DNA of 64,000 nucleotides from contig NZ_CP141944.1 in the NCBI RefSeq assembly GCF_035658495.1, positions 1,142,001 to 1,206,000 on the forward strand, written 5' to 3'. Source of the stretch: Novosphingobium sp. RL4 (GTDB lineage: Bacteria; Pseudomonadota; Alphaproteobacteria; Sphingomonadales; Sphingomonadaceae). Under the pieces are notes generated by a model. The model saw only the letters and a program-made list of their open reading frames with translations, was not told where the DNA came from and made no database searches. Within the stretch, counting starts at the first letter, position 1. Every line of letters begins with the position of its first letter. Made by a program: the position numbers and the translations under genes. Below are positions 24,903 through 34,311 of the stretch, in pieces.

Positions 24903-26258
24903 ATGTCCTATGTTCGCACTCGCGGCATCGGCCTAGGCGCTCCACCCATGCGCCCACCCGAGTCCAGACCGAAGCCGCGGCAGCTGACCGCGCTCGCCAA
25001 AGTCCTTGCCGCCTTGTCCCTGACTGGCGCGCTTTCCGCTTGTAACACCGTCGTGCTCGATCCGGCCGGCGATGTCGCACGTCAGCAGGGGGACCTTGTG
25101 GTCATCTCCACGCTGCTGATGCTGCTGATCATCGTCCCCGTCATGATCGCGACGGTCCTGTTCGCGTGGCGTTATCGCGCGTCGAACAAGGAGGCCGACT
25201 ATCAACCGGACTGGGATCACTCGACCCAGCTCGAACTGCTGATCTGGACCGCGCCGCTCCTTATCATCATCTGCCTGGGCGCCCTGACCTGGGTTACCAC
25301 GCACCTTCTCGATCCCTACCGCACCATCGGCCGCATTGACGCCACCACCCCGGTCGCCGCCAATGCCAAGCCGCTGGAAGTCGAAGTCGTCGCGCTCGAC
25401 TGGAAGTGGCTGTTCATCTACCCCGAGCAGGGCGTGGCCACGGTCAACGAGCTGGTCGTCCCGACCGGGCGTCCGCTGCAGTTCAAGATCACCTCGTCGA
25501 GCGTGATGAACTCCTTCTACGTGCCCGCCATGGCCGGCCAGATCTACGCGATGCCGGGCATGGAAACGCGCCTGCACGCCGTGATCAACAAGCCGATCGA
25601 GACGGTCGGCTTCTCCGCCAACTATTCGGGCGCGGGCTTCTCCAACATGCGTTTCGCCACGCACGCGGTTTCCGATGCGGACTTCGCGAAGTGGGCGCAG
25701 GGCGTGAAGGCCGGCGGCGAATCGGCCAACGGCGGCACTGCCGGCGGCACGCTTGACCGCACTGCCTACCTCCAGCTCGAAAAGCCGAGCGAGAAGGTTT
25801 CGGTCATCCGCTACGCCTCGGTCTCGCCCGACCTCTATGACGCCATCGTCGACATGTGCGTCGAGCCGGGCAAGATGTGCATGAGCGAAATGATGGCGCT
25901 CGATGCGCGCGGCGGTCTCGGCAAGGCCGGCATCCGCAATGTCGAGATGCTGACTTACGACAAGCGCGGCCGCGAAGCCGCTGCTTCCGCCAACGCCAAT
26001 CCTTCGGCCGCCATCCAGCGCGAGTTGGCCTGGGTCCGCGCGCTTTGCCGCCAGATGCCCGGCGCCGCGCCCGACCATACGGTCAAGGCGCCCGACAGCC
26101 TGCGTTCGCTGACCGGCGCCGGCATGAAGGCTCCGCAATCGCTGCCGCTGTTCGGCAAGAGCGAGCAGGCTCTTGCCGAGCCGAAGGCCGCGGAGCCCAA
26201 GAAGACCGAGCCCGTTGCCATGGGCGACGCGCACTCCTCCCAGATTTCCCGGAACTGA
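24903..26258 (+). CDS. cyoA: Cytochrome bo3 ubiquinol oxidase subunit II
   Basis: A 451-residue membrane lipoprotein. The ATG at 24903 is used, with AAGGGGA 10 bases before it; a TTG at 24894 is too close to that site. The lipobox GALSAC puts the acylated cysteine at residue 47. Two membrane helices follow, then a cupredoxin domain ([41 protein letters not shown]) that lacks the CuA cysteine pair, as in quinol rather than cytochrome c oxidases. Compared with E. coli CyoA (about 315 residues) it has a longer N-terminal leader and a long polar C-terminal tail rich in Pro, Lys and Ala. First gene of the cyo operon. Confidence 0.95.
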   Translation: MSYVRTRGIGLGAPPMRPPESRPKPRQLTALAKVLAALSLTGALSACNTVVLDPAGDVARQQGDLVVISTLLMLLIIVPVMIATVLFAWRYRASNKEADYQPDWDHSTQLELLIWTAPLLIIICLGALTWVTTHLLDPYRTIGRIDATTPVAANAKPLEVEVVALDWKWLFIYPEQGVATVNELVVPTGRPLQFKITSSSVMNSFYVPAMAGQIYAMPGMETRLHAVINKPIETVGFSANYSGAGFSNMRFATHAVSDADFAKWAQGVKAGGESANGGTAGGTLDRTAYLQLEKPSEKVSVIRYASVSPDLYDAIVDMCVEPGKMCMSEMMALDARGGLGKAGIRNVEMLTYDKRGREAAASANANPSAAIQRELAWVRALCRQMPGAAPDHTVKAPDSLRSLTGAGMKAPQSLPLFGKSEQALAEPKAAEPKKTEPVAMGDAHSSQISRN

Positions 26259-26265
26259 CAGAACA

Positions 26266-28272
26266 ATGGAAGCTGTAGACCATTCGCACTGGAGCCCACT
26301 ATTGGGCCGCCTGTGGTGGGACGCCATGCCACAGGAACCGATCGTGCTCGCCACGTTCGTCGTCGTCGCCCTCGGCGGCGCGGCGCTGGTGGCGGGGCTG
26401 ACCTATTTCAAGCTCTGGGGCTATCTCTGGAAGGAGTGGTTCACCAGCGTTGACCACAAGAAGATCGGCATCATGTACATGGTGCTGGGCCTCATCATGT
26501 TCCTGCGCGGCTTCGCCGACGCAGTGATGATGCGCATCCAGCAGTCGATCGCCTTCAACGGCAACGAGGGCTACCTCAACGCCCACCACTACGACCAGAT
26601 CTTCACCGCCCACGGCGTGATCATGATCTTCTTCGTGGCGATGCCCTTCGTCACCGGCCTGATGAACTACATCGTGCCGCTGCAGATCGGCGCACGCGAC
26701 GTCAGCTTCCCGTTCCTGAACAACTTCAGCTTCTGGATGACGACCGCGGGCGCGGTGCTGGTCATGGCCTCGCTGTTCATCGGCGAGTTCGCGCAGACCG
26801 GCTGGCTGGCCTATCCGCCGCTGTCGAACCTGGCGTACAGCCCGTGGGTCGGCGTCGACTACTACATCTGGGCCTTGCAGATCGCGGGTGTTGGGACATT
26901 GCTATCGGGCGTCAACCTGATCGCGACCATCGTGAAGATGCGCGCGCCGGGCATGACCATGATGCGCATGCCGATCTTCACCTGGACCTCGCTCTGCACC
27001 AACATCCTGATCGTCGCCGCCTTCCCGGTGCTGACGGCGGTGATGACGATGCTGACGGTTGACCGCTATCTCGGCTTCAACTTCTTCACCAACGACTTCG
27101 GCGGCTCGCCGATGATGTACGTGAACCTGATCTGGATCTGGGGCCACCCCGAAGTCTACATCCTCATCCTGCCGCTGTTCGGCGTCTTCTCCGAAGTCAC
27201 CGCCACGTTCTGCGGCAAGCGCCTGTTCGGCTACTCGTCGATGGTCTACGCGACGCTGGTCATCACCATCCTCTCGTACCTCGTCTGGCTGCACCACTTC
27301 TTCACCATGGGTTCGGGCGCGAGCGTCAACTCGTTCTTCGGCATCACCACCATGGTGATCTCGATCCCGACCGGCGCGAAGCTCTTCAACTGGCTGTTCA
27401 CGATGTATCGTGGCCGCATCCGGTTCGAACTGCCGATGATGTGGACGGTCGCCTTCATGCTGACCTTCACCATCGGCGGCATGACCGGCGTGCTGCTTGC
27501 GGTGCCGCCTGCCGACTTCGTCCTGCACAACTCGCTGTTCCTGATCGCCCACTTCCACAACGTCATCATCGGCGGCGTGCTGTTCGGCATCTTCGCGGCG
27601 ATCAACTTCTGGTGGCCCAAGGCCTTCGGCTTCAAGCTCAACCAGTTCTGGGGCAAGGTCAGCTTCTGGCTGTGGGTTCCGGGCTTCTGGTTCGCCTTCA
27701 TGCCGCTCTACATCCTGGGCCTGATGGGCGTGACCCGCCGCATGCGCGTGTTCGACGATCCGTCGCTCCAGCCCTTCTTCATCGTGGCCGCCTTCGGCGC
27801 CGTGATGATCGCGGGCGGCATTGGCGCCATGCTTCTCCAGTTCGCGGTGTCGATCTGGAAGCGCGAGGAACTGACCGACGAAACCGGCGATCCGTGGAAC
27901 GGCCGTACCCTGGAATGGTCGACCTCGTCGCCGCCGCCGGAGTACAACTTCGCCTTCACGCCGATCGTCCACGACATCGACGCATGGGACGACATGAAGC
28001 GCTGCGGCGTGGAACGTCCGACCACCGGCTTCCGTCCGATCCACATGCCCAAGGGCACGGGTACCGGCCTGGTTCTCGCCGGCCTGTCGACGGTCCTCGG
28101 TTTCGCGATGATCTGGTACATCTGGTGGCTGGCAGCCGTCTCCTTCGCGGGAATCCTCGGCTACGCCATCTTCCATACCTTCAACTACAAGCGCGACTAT
28201 CACATCCCGGTCGAGACGGTCGAAGCGACCGAGGCCGAGCGTACGCGCCAGCTTGCAGCAGCGGGAGCCTGA
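26266..28272 (+). CDS. cyoB: Cytochrome bo3 ubiquinol oxidase subunit I
   Basis: A 668-residue heme-copper oxidase core subunit that reduces oxygen to water with ubiquinol and pumps protons. Metal ligands are visible: the low-spin heme region [12 protein letters not shown], the CuB histidine and cross-linked tyrosine in [12 protein letters not shown], the HHFFTMG pair, and [10 protein letters not shown] for the high-spin heme and second low-spin ligand. The quinol-oxidase-specific N-terminal extension with [12 protein letters not shown] is present. The start ATG at 26266 lies 7 bases after the cyoA stop. Confidence 0.97.
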   Translation: MEAVDHSHWSPLLGRLWWDAMPQEPIVLATFVVVALGGAALVAGLTYFKLWGYLWKEWFTSVDHKKIGIMYMVLGLIMFLRGFADAVMMRIQQSIAFNGNEGYLNAHHYDQIFTAHGVIMIFFVAMPFVTGLMNYIVPLQIGARDVSFPFLNNFSFWMTTAGAVLVMASLFIGEFAQTGWLAYPPLSNLAYSPWVGVDYYIWALQIAGVGTLLSGVNLIATIVKMRAPGMTMMRMPIFTWTSLCTNILIVAAFPVLTAVMTMLTVDRYLGFNFFTNDFGGSPMMYVNLIWIWGHPEVYILILPLFGVFSEVTATFCGKRLFGYSSMVYATLVITILSYLVWLHHFFTMGSGASVNSFFGITTMVISIPTGAKLFNWLFTMYRGRIRFELPMMWTVAFMLTFTIGGMTGVLLAVPPADFVLHNSLFLIAHFHNVIIGGVLFGIFAAINFWWPKAFGFKLNQFWGKVSFWLWVPGFWFAFMPLYILGLMGVTRRMRVFDDPSLQPFFIVAAFGAVMIAGGIGAMLLQFAVSIWKREELTDETGDPWNGRTLEWSTSSPPPEYNFAFTPIVHDIDAWDDMKRCGVERPTTGFRPIHMPKGTGTGLVLAGLSTVLGFAMIWYIWWLAAVSFAGILGYAIFHTFNYKRDYHIPVETVEATEAERTRQLAAAGA

Positions 28273-28275
28273 TCG

Positions 28276-28917
28276 ATGACTGCCACTGCTGAAATGACCA
28301 AGACGCTGACCCAGCCCCAGCTCCAGGCCGCGTTCTACGACCTGGACGAGCACGACCATCCCGAAGGCGGCAGCACCATGCTGGGCTTCTGGATGTACCT
28401 GATGAGCGACTGCCTCATCTTCGCGATGCTGTTCGCCGCTTACGGCGTTCTCGGCGGCAGCTTCGCGGCGGGTCCGGGTCCGAAGGATCTCTTCGAGCTG
28501 CCGCTGGTGGCGGTGAACACGGCGATGCTGCTGTTCTCGTCGATCACTTACGGCTTCGCCATGCTCGCCATGGAGAAGGACAAGAAGGGCGCGACGCAGC
28601 TCTGGCTGCTCGTGACCGCCGTGTTCGGCGCCGCGTTCCTCTCGATCGAGCTCTACGAATTCGCGAACCTCATCCATGAGGGTGCGACCCCGATGCGCTC
28701 GGGCTTCCTCACCGCGTTCTTCTCGCTGGTGGGCACGCACGGCCTGCACGTCACGTTCGGCCTGATCTGGCTGTTCACGCTGGTCGTCCAGATCGGCAAG
28801 AAGGGCCTGATCCCGGCCAACAAGCGTCGCCTGATGTGCCTTTCGCTGTTCTGGCACTTCCTCGACGTGATCTGGATCGGCGTCTTCACCTTTGTCTATC
28901 TCATGGGAATGCTGTGA
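28276..28917 (+). CDS. cyoC: Cytochrome bo3 ubiquinol oxidase subunit III
   Basis: A 213-residue subunit with five hydrophobic helices and no redox centre, as in E. coli Cyo[22 protein letters not shown] forms helix 1 and [22 protein letters not shown] the last. It starts 3 bases after cyoB and its TGA stop shares a base with the cyoD ATG, so the operon is translationally coupled. It stabilises subunit I. Confidence 0.96.
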   Translation: MTATAEMTKTLTQPQLQAAFYDLDEHDHPEGGSTMLGFWMYLMSDCLIFAMLFAAYGVLGGSFAAGPGPKDLFELPLVAVNTAMLLFSSITYGFAMLAMEKDKKGATQLWLLVTAVFGAAFLSIELYEFANLIHEGATPMRSGFLTAFFSLVGTHGLHVTFGLIWLFTLVVQIGKKGLIPANKRRLMCLSLFWHFLDVIWIGVFTFVYLMGML

Positions 28918-29294
28918 TGAGCGAGCACGTCCACCCCAATCACCACCTCGAGGACGATCACGGCAGCCACGGTTCGCTGCGCGACTATGTGATCGGCTTC
29001 ATCCTCTCGGTCGTCCTCACCGCCATTCCGTTCTGGCTGGTGATGACCGGCGCGATCACCGACAAGTCGACGACGGCGCTCGTGATCATGGCCTTCGCGG
29101 CGGTGCAGATCGTGGTCCACATGATCTACTTCCTGCACATGAACACCAAGTCGGAGAACGGCTGGACGGTGATGGCGCTGATCTTCACGATCGTCATCCT
29201 CGTGATCACGCTTTCCGGTTCGCTGTGGGTGATGTACCACCTCAACCACAACATGATGCCGATGACGAGCCACGAGGCGGGCCAGCTGCCCTGA
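28917..29294 (+). CDS. cyoD: Cytochrome bo3 ubiquinol oxidase subunit IV
   Basis: A 125-residue small subunit with a His/Asp-rich N-terminus (HVHPNHHLEDDHGSHG) that could bind metal, and three membrane helices. The ATG overlaps the cyoC stop by one base. Helix 2-3 residues VHMIYFLHMNTKSENGW are typical of CyoD. cyoE (heme O synthase) does not follow; SURF1 takes its place. Confidence 0.94.
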   Translation: MSEHVHPNHHLEDDHGSHGSLRDYVIGFILSVVLTAIPFWLVMTGAITDKSTTALVIMAFAAVQIVVHMIYFLHMNTKSENGWTVMALIFTIVILVITLSGSLWVMYHLNHNMMPMTSHEAGQLP

Positions 29295-29304
29295 TCGTGG
29301 TTCG

Positions 29305-30075
29305 ATGAACGAGGCGAAACTGACCGAACACATGCGGACAGAAACGGATCAAACGGAAGCGCGGCGGCCCTGGGGGCTCGCCGCGTTTCTGCTGGTGGCG
29401 CTCTGCGGCTTCGTGGCGCTGGGCGTGTGGCAGGTGCAGCGGATGCATTGGAAGCACGCGCTGATCGCCCGGGTCGACGCGCGCGTCCATGCCGCGCCGG
29501 TGCCGCTTCCGGCTGAGGCGAGACTGGCGGCAATTGCGCCGAAGGACCTCGAATACCTGCGCGTCCACGTCTCCGGCACTTACGAGGGCAAGGCCACCGT
29601 GCTGGTCCGCGCGGCCACCGGCCTCGGCACCGGCTACTGGACGATGACGCCGCTGCAACTGGGCGACGGGCGGCAGGTGTGGATCAACCGGGGCTTCCTG
29701 CCCGCCGGAACCAGGGTGCAGGCAGCTGCGGCGACCACGCCGTCAGGCCCGGTCGAGGTTACCGGCCTGCTGCGCCCGACCGAGGCGGGGGGCAGCCTGC
29801 TCCAGTCCAACCAGCCCGGCGCCGACCGCTGGTATTCGCGCGATGTCCGCGCCATGGCGCAGGCGCGCGGCGTGGGGGCGGTCGTTCCGGTCTTCGTCGA
29901 TGCGCAAATGGAGAAGGGCGCTCCGGTGCCCGGGGTGGCCGCGCCGGTGCCGGGCCTTACCCAGATCCAGTTCCCCGACAATCACCTCACCTATGCGCTC
30001 ACCTGGTTCGCGCTGGCGGCGATGTCGATCATGGCGCTGCTCTTCGTCTGGCGCCGGAGACGATGGAACGGCTGA
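29305..30075 (+). CDS. SURF1-family oxidase assembly protein
   Basis: A 256-residue inner-membrane protein with one helix near each end (about 23-43 and 230-249) and a periplasmic domain between. Family motifs are GVWQVQRMHWKHALI, GYWTMTPLQLGDGRQVWINRGF and NHLTYALTWFALA. SURF1 proteins help insert heme into heme-copper oxidases. The position directly after cyoD, 10 bases away, suggests a quinol-oxidase assembly role. Its 3' end overlaps the sensor kinase start by 13 bases. Confidence 0.92.
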   Translation: MNEAKLTEHMRTETDQTEARRPWGLAAFLLVALCGFVALGVWQVQRMHWKHALIARVDARVHAAPVPLPAEARLAAIAPKDLEYLRVHVSGTYEGKATVLVRAATGLGTGYWTMTPLQLGDGRQVWINRGFLPAGTRVQAAAATTPSGPVEVTGLLRPTEAGGSLLQSNQPGADRWYSRDVRAMAQARGVGAVVPVFVDAQMEKGAPVPGVAAPVPGLTQIQFPDNHLTYALTWFALAAMSIMALLFVWRRRRWNG

Positions 30076-31391
30076 TCGCCCTGTTCGCGCCGCACGGCGT
30101 GCCCGGCGGATCGGCGAGCCGGGCCAATGTCGTGCTGCTGACGCAGTTGCGCTGGACGGCGGTGTTCGGCCAGCTCGCCACCATCGTCATCGTCTCGCAG
30201 GGACTGGGGGTCAGGTTGGAACTGGCGCCGCTGCTGCTGGCGCCGCTGCTGCTGATCGTCGTCAATCTCGCATCGGCCAGCGTGGTTGCCCGCCGGCGGG
30301 ACTTCACGCAGGGCGAGTTGTTCTCCGCGCTGATGGTCGACGTGATCGCGCTGTGCTGGCAGCTCTACCACAGCGGCGGCGCGACCAATCCCTTCACCTT
30401 CCTGTTCCTGCTCCAGATCGTGATCGCGGCGGTGATCCTCGACCTGGGATGGAGTTCGCTGGTCGCGATCAACGCCTGCCTCTGCATGCTGCTGCTGACG
30501 TTCTTCTACGTTCCGCTGCAATTGCCCGCCCGCTATGCGGAGCATCCCTTCGAACTCTATATCTACGGCAGCCTGTTCTGCTTCGTGCTGGCAGCGGTGC
30601 TGCTGATCGTCTTCGTGGCGCGGCTCGACTTCACCCGGCGCGAGAGCGACGCCAAGCTGGCGGCACTGCGCCAGCAGGCGGTGGAGGAGGATCACATCAT
30701 CCGCATGGGCCTGCTCGCTTCCGGCGCGGCGCATGAGCTTGGCACGCCGCTGTCCTCGATCTCGGTGATCCTGGGGGACTGGAGCCACCAGCCTGGCATC
30801 GCCGACGATCCCGACCTCGCGGCGGACCTTGCCGACGTGCGCCGCGAACTGGCGCGGTGTAAGAACATCGTCAGCGGCATCCTGATGTCGGCCGGGGAAA
30901 TCCGGGGGGTGGCGCCGGCGGTGACGACCATGCGCGGGTTCATCGGCGAAATCCTCGAGGAATGGCGCGCGCGCATGCCCGGCGAGCTGCGCTTCATCGA
31001 CCGCATCGCCGAGGATCGCCCGATCGTCTCCGATCCCGGCCTCAGGCAGGTGATCGGCAACGTGATCGACAATGCCGTCGAAGTCTCGCCCGACCTCGTG
31101 GTGATCGAGGCCTGGGTGGAGCACGGCGGGCTGGTGCTGACCGTGAGCGACCGGGGTCCCGGCTTCGCGGCGGACATGCTGCCCCGTGTCGGCCAGCCCT
31201 ATGCTTCGACCAAGGGACGCGACGGCGGCGGGCTGGGGCTGTTCCTTGTCGTCAACGTGATCCGCAAGCTGGGCGGCAAGGTCGCGGTCGACAATCTGCC
31301 CGATGGCGGCGCAAGGGTGCAACTTGCCATTCCCCTTGCTACACTGGCCTACGAGCCCAGGAAGGGCGAGGACACAGCCGGGGCGCCATGA
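30063..31391 (+). CDS. regB: Redox-sensing histidine kinase, RegB/PrrB/ActS family
   Basis: A 442-residue membrane kinase. About six helices span residues 35-185. The ubiquinone-binding heptapeptide of RegB, GGATNPF, is at 105-111. The H-box AAHELGTPLSSIS carries His224, and the redox-active cysteine of RegB appears as Cys266 in LARCKNIVSGIL. The ATP-binding domain has N-box GNVIDNAVE and G-boxes DRGPGF and GGGLGLFL. These four features together identify the family. Overlap with surf1 and with regA shows it is co-transcribed with oxidase genes. It should sense quinone redox state and phosphorylate RegA. Confidence 0.93.
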   Translation: MERLIALFAPHGVPGGSASRANVVLLTQLRWTAVFGQLATIVIVSQGLGVRLELAPLLLAPLLLIVVNLASASVVARRRDFTQGELFSALMVDVIALCWQLYHSGGATNPFTFLFLLQIVIAAVILDLGWSSLVAINACLCMLLLTFFYVPLQLPARYAEHPFELYIYGSLFCFVLAAVLLIVFVARLDFTRRESDAKLAALRQQAVEEDHIIRMGLLASGAAHELGTPLSSISVILGDWSHQPGIADDPDLAADLADVRRELARCKNIVSGILMSAGEIRGVAPAVTTMRGFIGEILEEWRARMPGELRFIDRIAEDRPIVSDPGLRQVIGNVIDNAVEVSPDLVVIEAWVEHGGLVLTVSDRGPGFAADMLPRVGQPYASTKGRDGGGLGLFLVVNVIRKLGGKVAVDNLPDGGARVQLAIPLATLAYEPRKGEDTAGAP

Positions 31392-31939
31392 CAGAAGCAG
31401 CAATGATCGATCCCGACGGCGCGAGCCTGCTGATCGTCGAGGATGATCCCACTTTCGCACGCACCCTGCGCCGCTCCTTCGAACGGCGCGGTTATCGCGT
31501 CAGCTCGGCCGGCAGCCCGGACGAGGCCGAGACGCTGAGCGAGGACGAAGTGTTCGACTATGCCGTGGTCGATCTCAAGCTGGGCGCGTCCTCGGGGCTG
31601 GCGGTCGTGCAGTCGCTTCACGCCCGTTCTCCCGAGACGCGGATCGTCGTGCTGACCGGCTACGCCTCGATCGCCACTGCGGTGGAGGCGATCAAGCTCG
31701 GCGCCTCGCACTATCTCGCCAAGCCCTCGAATACCGACGATATCGAGGCCGCCTTCACCAGCATCGAGGGGGACGCCAGCGTCCCGGTCGACGGGCGGCG
31801 CAGTTCGATCAAGACGCTGGAATGGGAGTATATTCACCGCACTCTGGTGGAATGCGAATTCAACATATCCGAGGCCGCGCGCCGCCTCGGCCTTCATCGC
31901 CGCACGCTCGCCCGCAAGCTGGAAAAGCGCCAGATCTAG
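31388..31939 (+). CDS. regA: Response regulator RegA/PrrA/ActR with Fis-type helix-turn-helix
   Basis: A 183-residue regulator. The receiver has the acidic pair in LLIVEDD (Glu18-Asp20), phospho-acceptor Asp62 (VVDLKLG) and Lys112 (LAKPSN). A proline-containing linker leads to the Fis-like helix-turn-helix NISEAARRLGLHRRTLARKL (about 158-177), which is nearly invariant in RegA proteins. The ATG overlaps the regB stop (ATGA). RegA proteins control oxidases, carbon and nitrogen fixation genes; the cyo operon alongside is an obvious target. Confidence 0.95.
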   Translation: MTEAAMIDPDGASLLIVEDDPTFARTLRRSFERRGYRVSSAGSPDEAETLSEDEVFDYAVVDLKLGASSGLAVVQSLHARSPETRIVVLTGYASIATAVEAIKLGASHYLAKPSNTDDIEAAFTSIEGDASVPVDGRRSSIKTLEWEYIHRTLVECEFNISEAARRLGLHRRTLARKLEKRQI

Positions 31940-32026
31940 CTTTGGCGTCCTTCGTCCGGCTTGATCGGTTCCCCGATTGCCTCCAGATGCGAAAGCGAAT
32001 GGATCGACGAGAGGGACGGGACCGGC

Positions 32027-32962
32027 ATGGCGGATGAAACAGCGACGTCGCAGCCGCTTGCGCGTCTTCCCGCGATCGATCCCCGCGCGCTGATGACCTT
32101 TCGCACCGTTTGCGAAACCGGCTCGATCAGCGCGGCGGCGCGGGCGCTGAACCTGTCTCAGCCTTCCGTCTCCAATACCATCGCCCTGCTGGAGCGCCGC
32201 CTTGGCGTGACCTTGTTCGAGCGCCGGCGCGGCGGCATCGTCCTCACGCGGGAAGGCGAAGTGCTGCGCCGCCCGGCCGAGGCCATGGCGCGCCTGCTTT
32301 CCGACGCGGTGAGCGATGTGGAGCATGCCCGTCACCGCATTGCCGGGCCGCTGCGGATCGGGGGAACGCCGGGCGCCTTGCTCACCCTGCTTCCCGGCGC
32401 GATCATGCGGGTGGAGCAGGCGGTGGGAGATTTCGCTCTCAGCGCGGTCGAACGGCCGGACGAACAGTTGCTCGACATGTTGCGCAAGGGGGAAATCGAA
32501 CTGGCCTTCGTCACCACGCGCATCCAGAACGTGCCTTCGGACGTCGCGGAAGTGACCTGCGCGCGCGATCCCTTCGCGCTGATCGTCGGCCCGAGCCATG
32601 CCGACCTGGGGGAGCGTGTCTCGCTGCGCGATGTCGAGCACTATCCCTGGGTGCTGCCCGAGGCGCGCGGCGCGTTCCGGCGGCAGGTCGACGCGCTGTT
32701 CATCGCCGCCGGCGTTTCGGTGCCGCGCACGACGATCCGCTGCGATTCGCTGCTGACGACGCGGGCCATCGTGCGGGAGACCGACCGCGTCACGGTGCTG
32801 CCGCGCGCGGTCGCGCTGGACGGTGCGCCGGACGGTTCGATCCGCGCCATCGCCATCGAGGAAGCCGTTTTCGAACGCAGTGTCGGGGTGCTGCGCCTGG
32901 CCGGGCGGCGGCTTTCGCCGCTGGCCGAAGCCATGCTTCATGCCTTGCCGGCCATTCCATAG
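32027..32962 (+). CDS. LysR-family regulator of the downstream catabolic cluster
   Basis: A 311-residue regulator. The ATG at 32027 follows GAGAGGGA; an upstream TTG-started extension adds unlikely residues. The winged helix-turn-helix is ALMTFRTVCETGSISAAARALNLSQPSVSNTIALLERRLG (about 21-60). The effector domain (90-300) shows the two-lobed LysR pattern. A perfect dyad spans its stop codon and faces the amidohydrolase gene 100 bases on, so it likely activates the cluster 33-38 kb in response to an aromatic intermediate. Unlike the classic layout it is not divergent but in the same orientation. Confidence 0.88.
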   Translation: MADETATSQPLARLPAIDPRALMTFRTVCETGSISAAARALNLSQPSVSNTIALLERRLGVTLFERRRGGIVLTREGEVLRRPAEAMARLLSDAVSDVEHARHRIAGPLRIGGTPGALLTLLPGAIMRVEQAVGDFALSAVERPDEQLLDMLRKGEIELAFVTTRIQNVPSDVAEVTCARDPFALIVGPSHADLGERVSLRDVEHYPWVLPEARGAFRRQVDALFIAAGVSVPRTTIRCDSLLTTRAIVRETDRVTVLPRAVALDGAPDGSIRAIAIEEAVFERSVGVLRLAGRRLSPLAEAMLHALPAIP

Positions 32963-32975
32963 TCTTTAGCTATGG
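32957..32975. promoter_or_regulatory. LysR-type box (T-N11-A) spanning the lysR stop codon
   Basis: CCATAG-TCTTTAG-CTATGG is a perfect 6-bp inverted repeat. Its inner ATAG-N7-CTAT is the standard LysR site form. It overlaps the TAG stop of the regulator and lies about 90 bases before the amidohydrolase ATG. Confidence 0.65.
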
Positions 32976-33063
32976 CAAATCCAAAACTCATTATTTTACT
33001 TGAGGGCAGATAGAGCGCTAGAACCACTCTCAATCCGAACGACAAAAACCGGGAGAGAGAGCG

Positions 33064-34299
33064 ATGCGGACCCTGATCCGCCAGGTTTCCATTTTCGACG
33101 GCAGCGGCAGCGCTCTCCAGACCGGCTCGGTGCTGGTGGACGGTGAGCGGATCGCCCGTCTTGCCTTCGGCGCCGACGCGCTGGCGGAGGAGCAGGCCGA
33201 TCTGGTGATCGACGGGCACGGCATGACCCTGATGCCCGGACTGGTCGACGCGCATACGCACCTCACCTGGGGCTCCTCGGTCGAGAAGATCTACCACCAG
33301 TTCATCCTCCCGCCTGACGAGTTGAAGGTCGCGGCATGGCGCAATGCGCGGGTGCTGCTGGACCACGGCTTCACCTCGATCTATTCGGCCGGTGCGCTGG
33401 GCGACATGATCGAACCGGAGCTGGCGCAGGCCATTGCCGCGGGCGAAACGCCGGGGCCGCGCATGGTGCCCTCCACCCTCGAACGCAGCCCGGAAGGCGA
33501 CGAAGGCGTCGAGACCGGAGACGTGTTCAACGGGCGCGGGCCCGAGGCGATGCGGCGGTTCGTGTCCTACTGCAAAGACGAGGGCGTAAAGTCGATCAAG
33601 CTGGTCGTCTCCGGCGAGGATGCGCTGAAGCCCGGCTCGGCGATGCAGGTGCTCTATACCCGTGAGGAAATGCTCGCCGCCGGCGAAGCGACCCGCGAGG
33701 CGGGCATGTGGATCGCCACTCACGCCTATTCGCCGGAAGCCATCGGTCTTGCTCTCGATGCCGGTGCGCGCATTCTCTACCACTGCTCCTTCGCGGACGC
33801 GGCGACCGTGGAGCGTATGGCGGCGGACAAGGACAAGTTCTTCTACGCGCCCGGTCCCGGCGTTTCGGTGGCCGCCATCGAGGCCAACCCGCCGCCGCAT
33901 GTAGACATGACGCACATGAAGGCCAGCGCGCATGAGCGCATGGGCCTTGAAGGCAAGCTGGTGCCTGAACTCAAGGCGCGCGGCGTGCGCATCCTGACCG
34001 GCGGCGATTACGGTTTCCCGTTCAATCCGCATGGCCGCAATGCCCGCGATCTGGAGCATTTCGTGCAGTATTTCGGCTTCACACCCGCCGAAGCCCTGCG
34101 CTCCGCCACCCAGTACGGCGGCGAGTTGATGGGACTTGAGGTCGGGCTGGTGAAGGAGGGTTGGCTGGCCGACCTCCTGCTGGTCGACGGCGATCCCACG
34201 GCGGATGTCGCGGTGCTGCAGGACAAGGACCGGCTGAAGATGATCATGAAGGGCGGGGCGTTCCACAAGGCGCCTGCCGAGATCGAAGCAACCGAGTAA
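33064..34299 (+). CDS. Metal-dependent amidohydrolase (imidazolonepropionase-like)
   Basis: A 411-residue enzyme without signal peptide. Ligands of the amidohydrolase superfamily are visible: HTH at 64-66 (LVDAHTHLTW), a candidate carbamylated Lys179 (SIKLVVSG), His220 (WIATHAYS), His240 (ILYHCSF) and Asp315 (LTGGDYGFPF). The C-terminal strand returns to the small beta-sandwich (GLVKEGWLADLLLVDGDPTADV). The strong GGGAGAGAG ribosome site precedes the ATG. It is the first gene after the LysR box. Family members hydrolyse cyclic or peptide-like amides, lactones or esters; here it could open a lactone or amide in an aromatic pathway. The substrate is unknown. Confidence 0.85.
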   Translation: MRTLIRQVSIFDGSGSALQTGSVLVDGERIARLAFGADALAEEQADLVIDGHGMTLMPGLVDAHTHLTWGSSVEKIYHQFILPPDELKVAAWRNARVLLDHGFTSIYSAGALGDMIEPELAQAIAAGETPGPRMVPSTLERSPEGDEGVETGDVFNGRGPEAMRRFVSYCKDEGVKSIKLVVSGEDALKPGSAMQVLYTREEMLAAGEATREAGMWIATHAYSPEAIGLALDAGARILYHCSFADAATVERMAADKDKFFYAPGPGVSVAAIEANPPPHVDMTHMKASAHERMGLEGKLVPELKARGVRILTGGDYGFPFNPHGRNARDLEHFVQYFGFTPAEALRSATQYGGELMGLEVGLVKEGWLADLLLVDGDPTADVAVLQDKDRLKMIMKGGAFHKAPAEIEATE

Positions 34300-34311
34300 C
34301 CAAGGGCTAAA

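Noticed and set aside
32957..32975. Reading the dyad after lysR as a terminator
   Set aside because: The stem is only 6 bp, AT-rich, and has no T-run; the T-N11-A form and location fit a LysR site.
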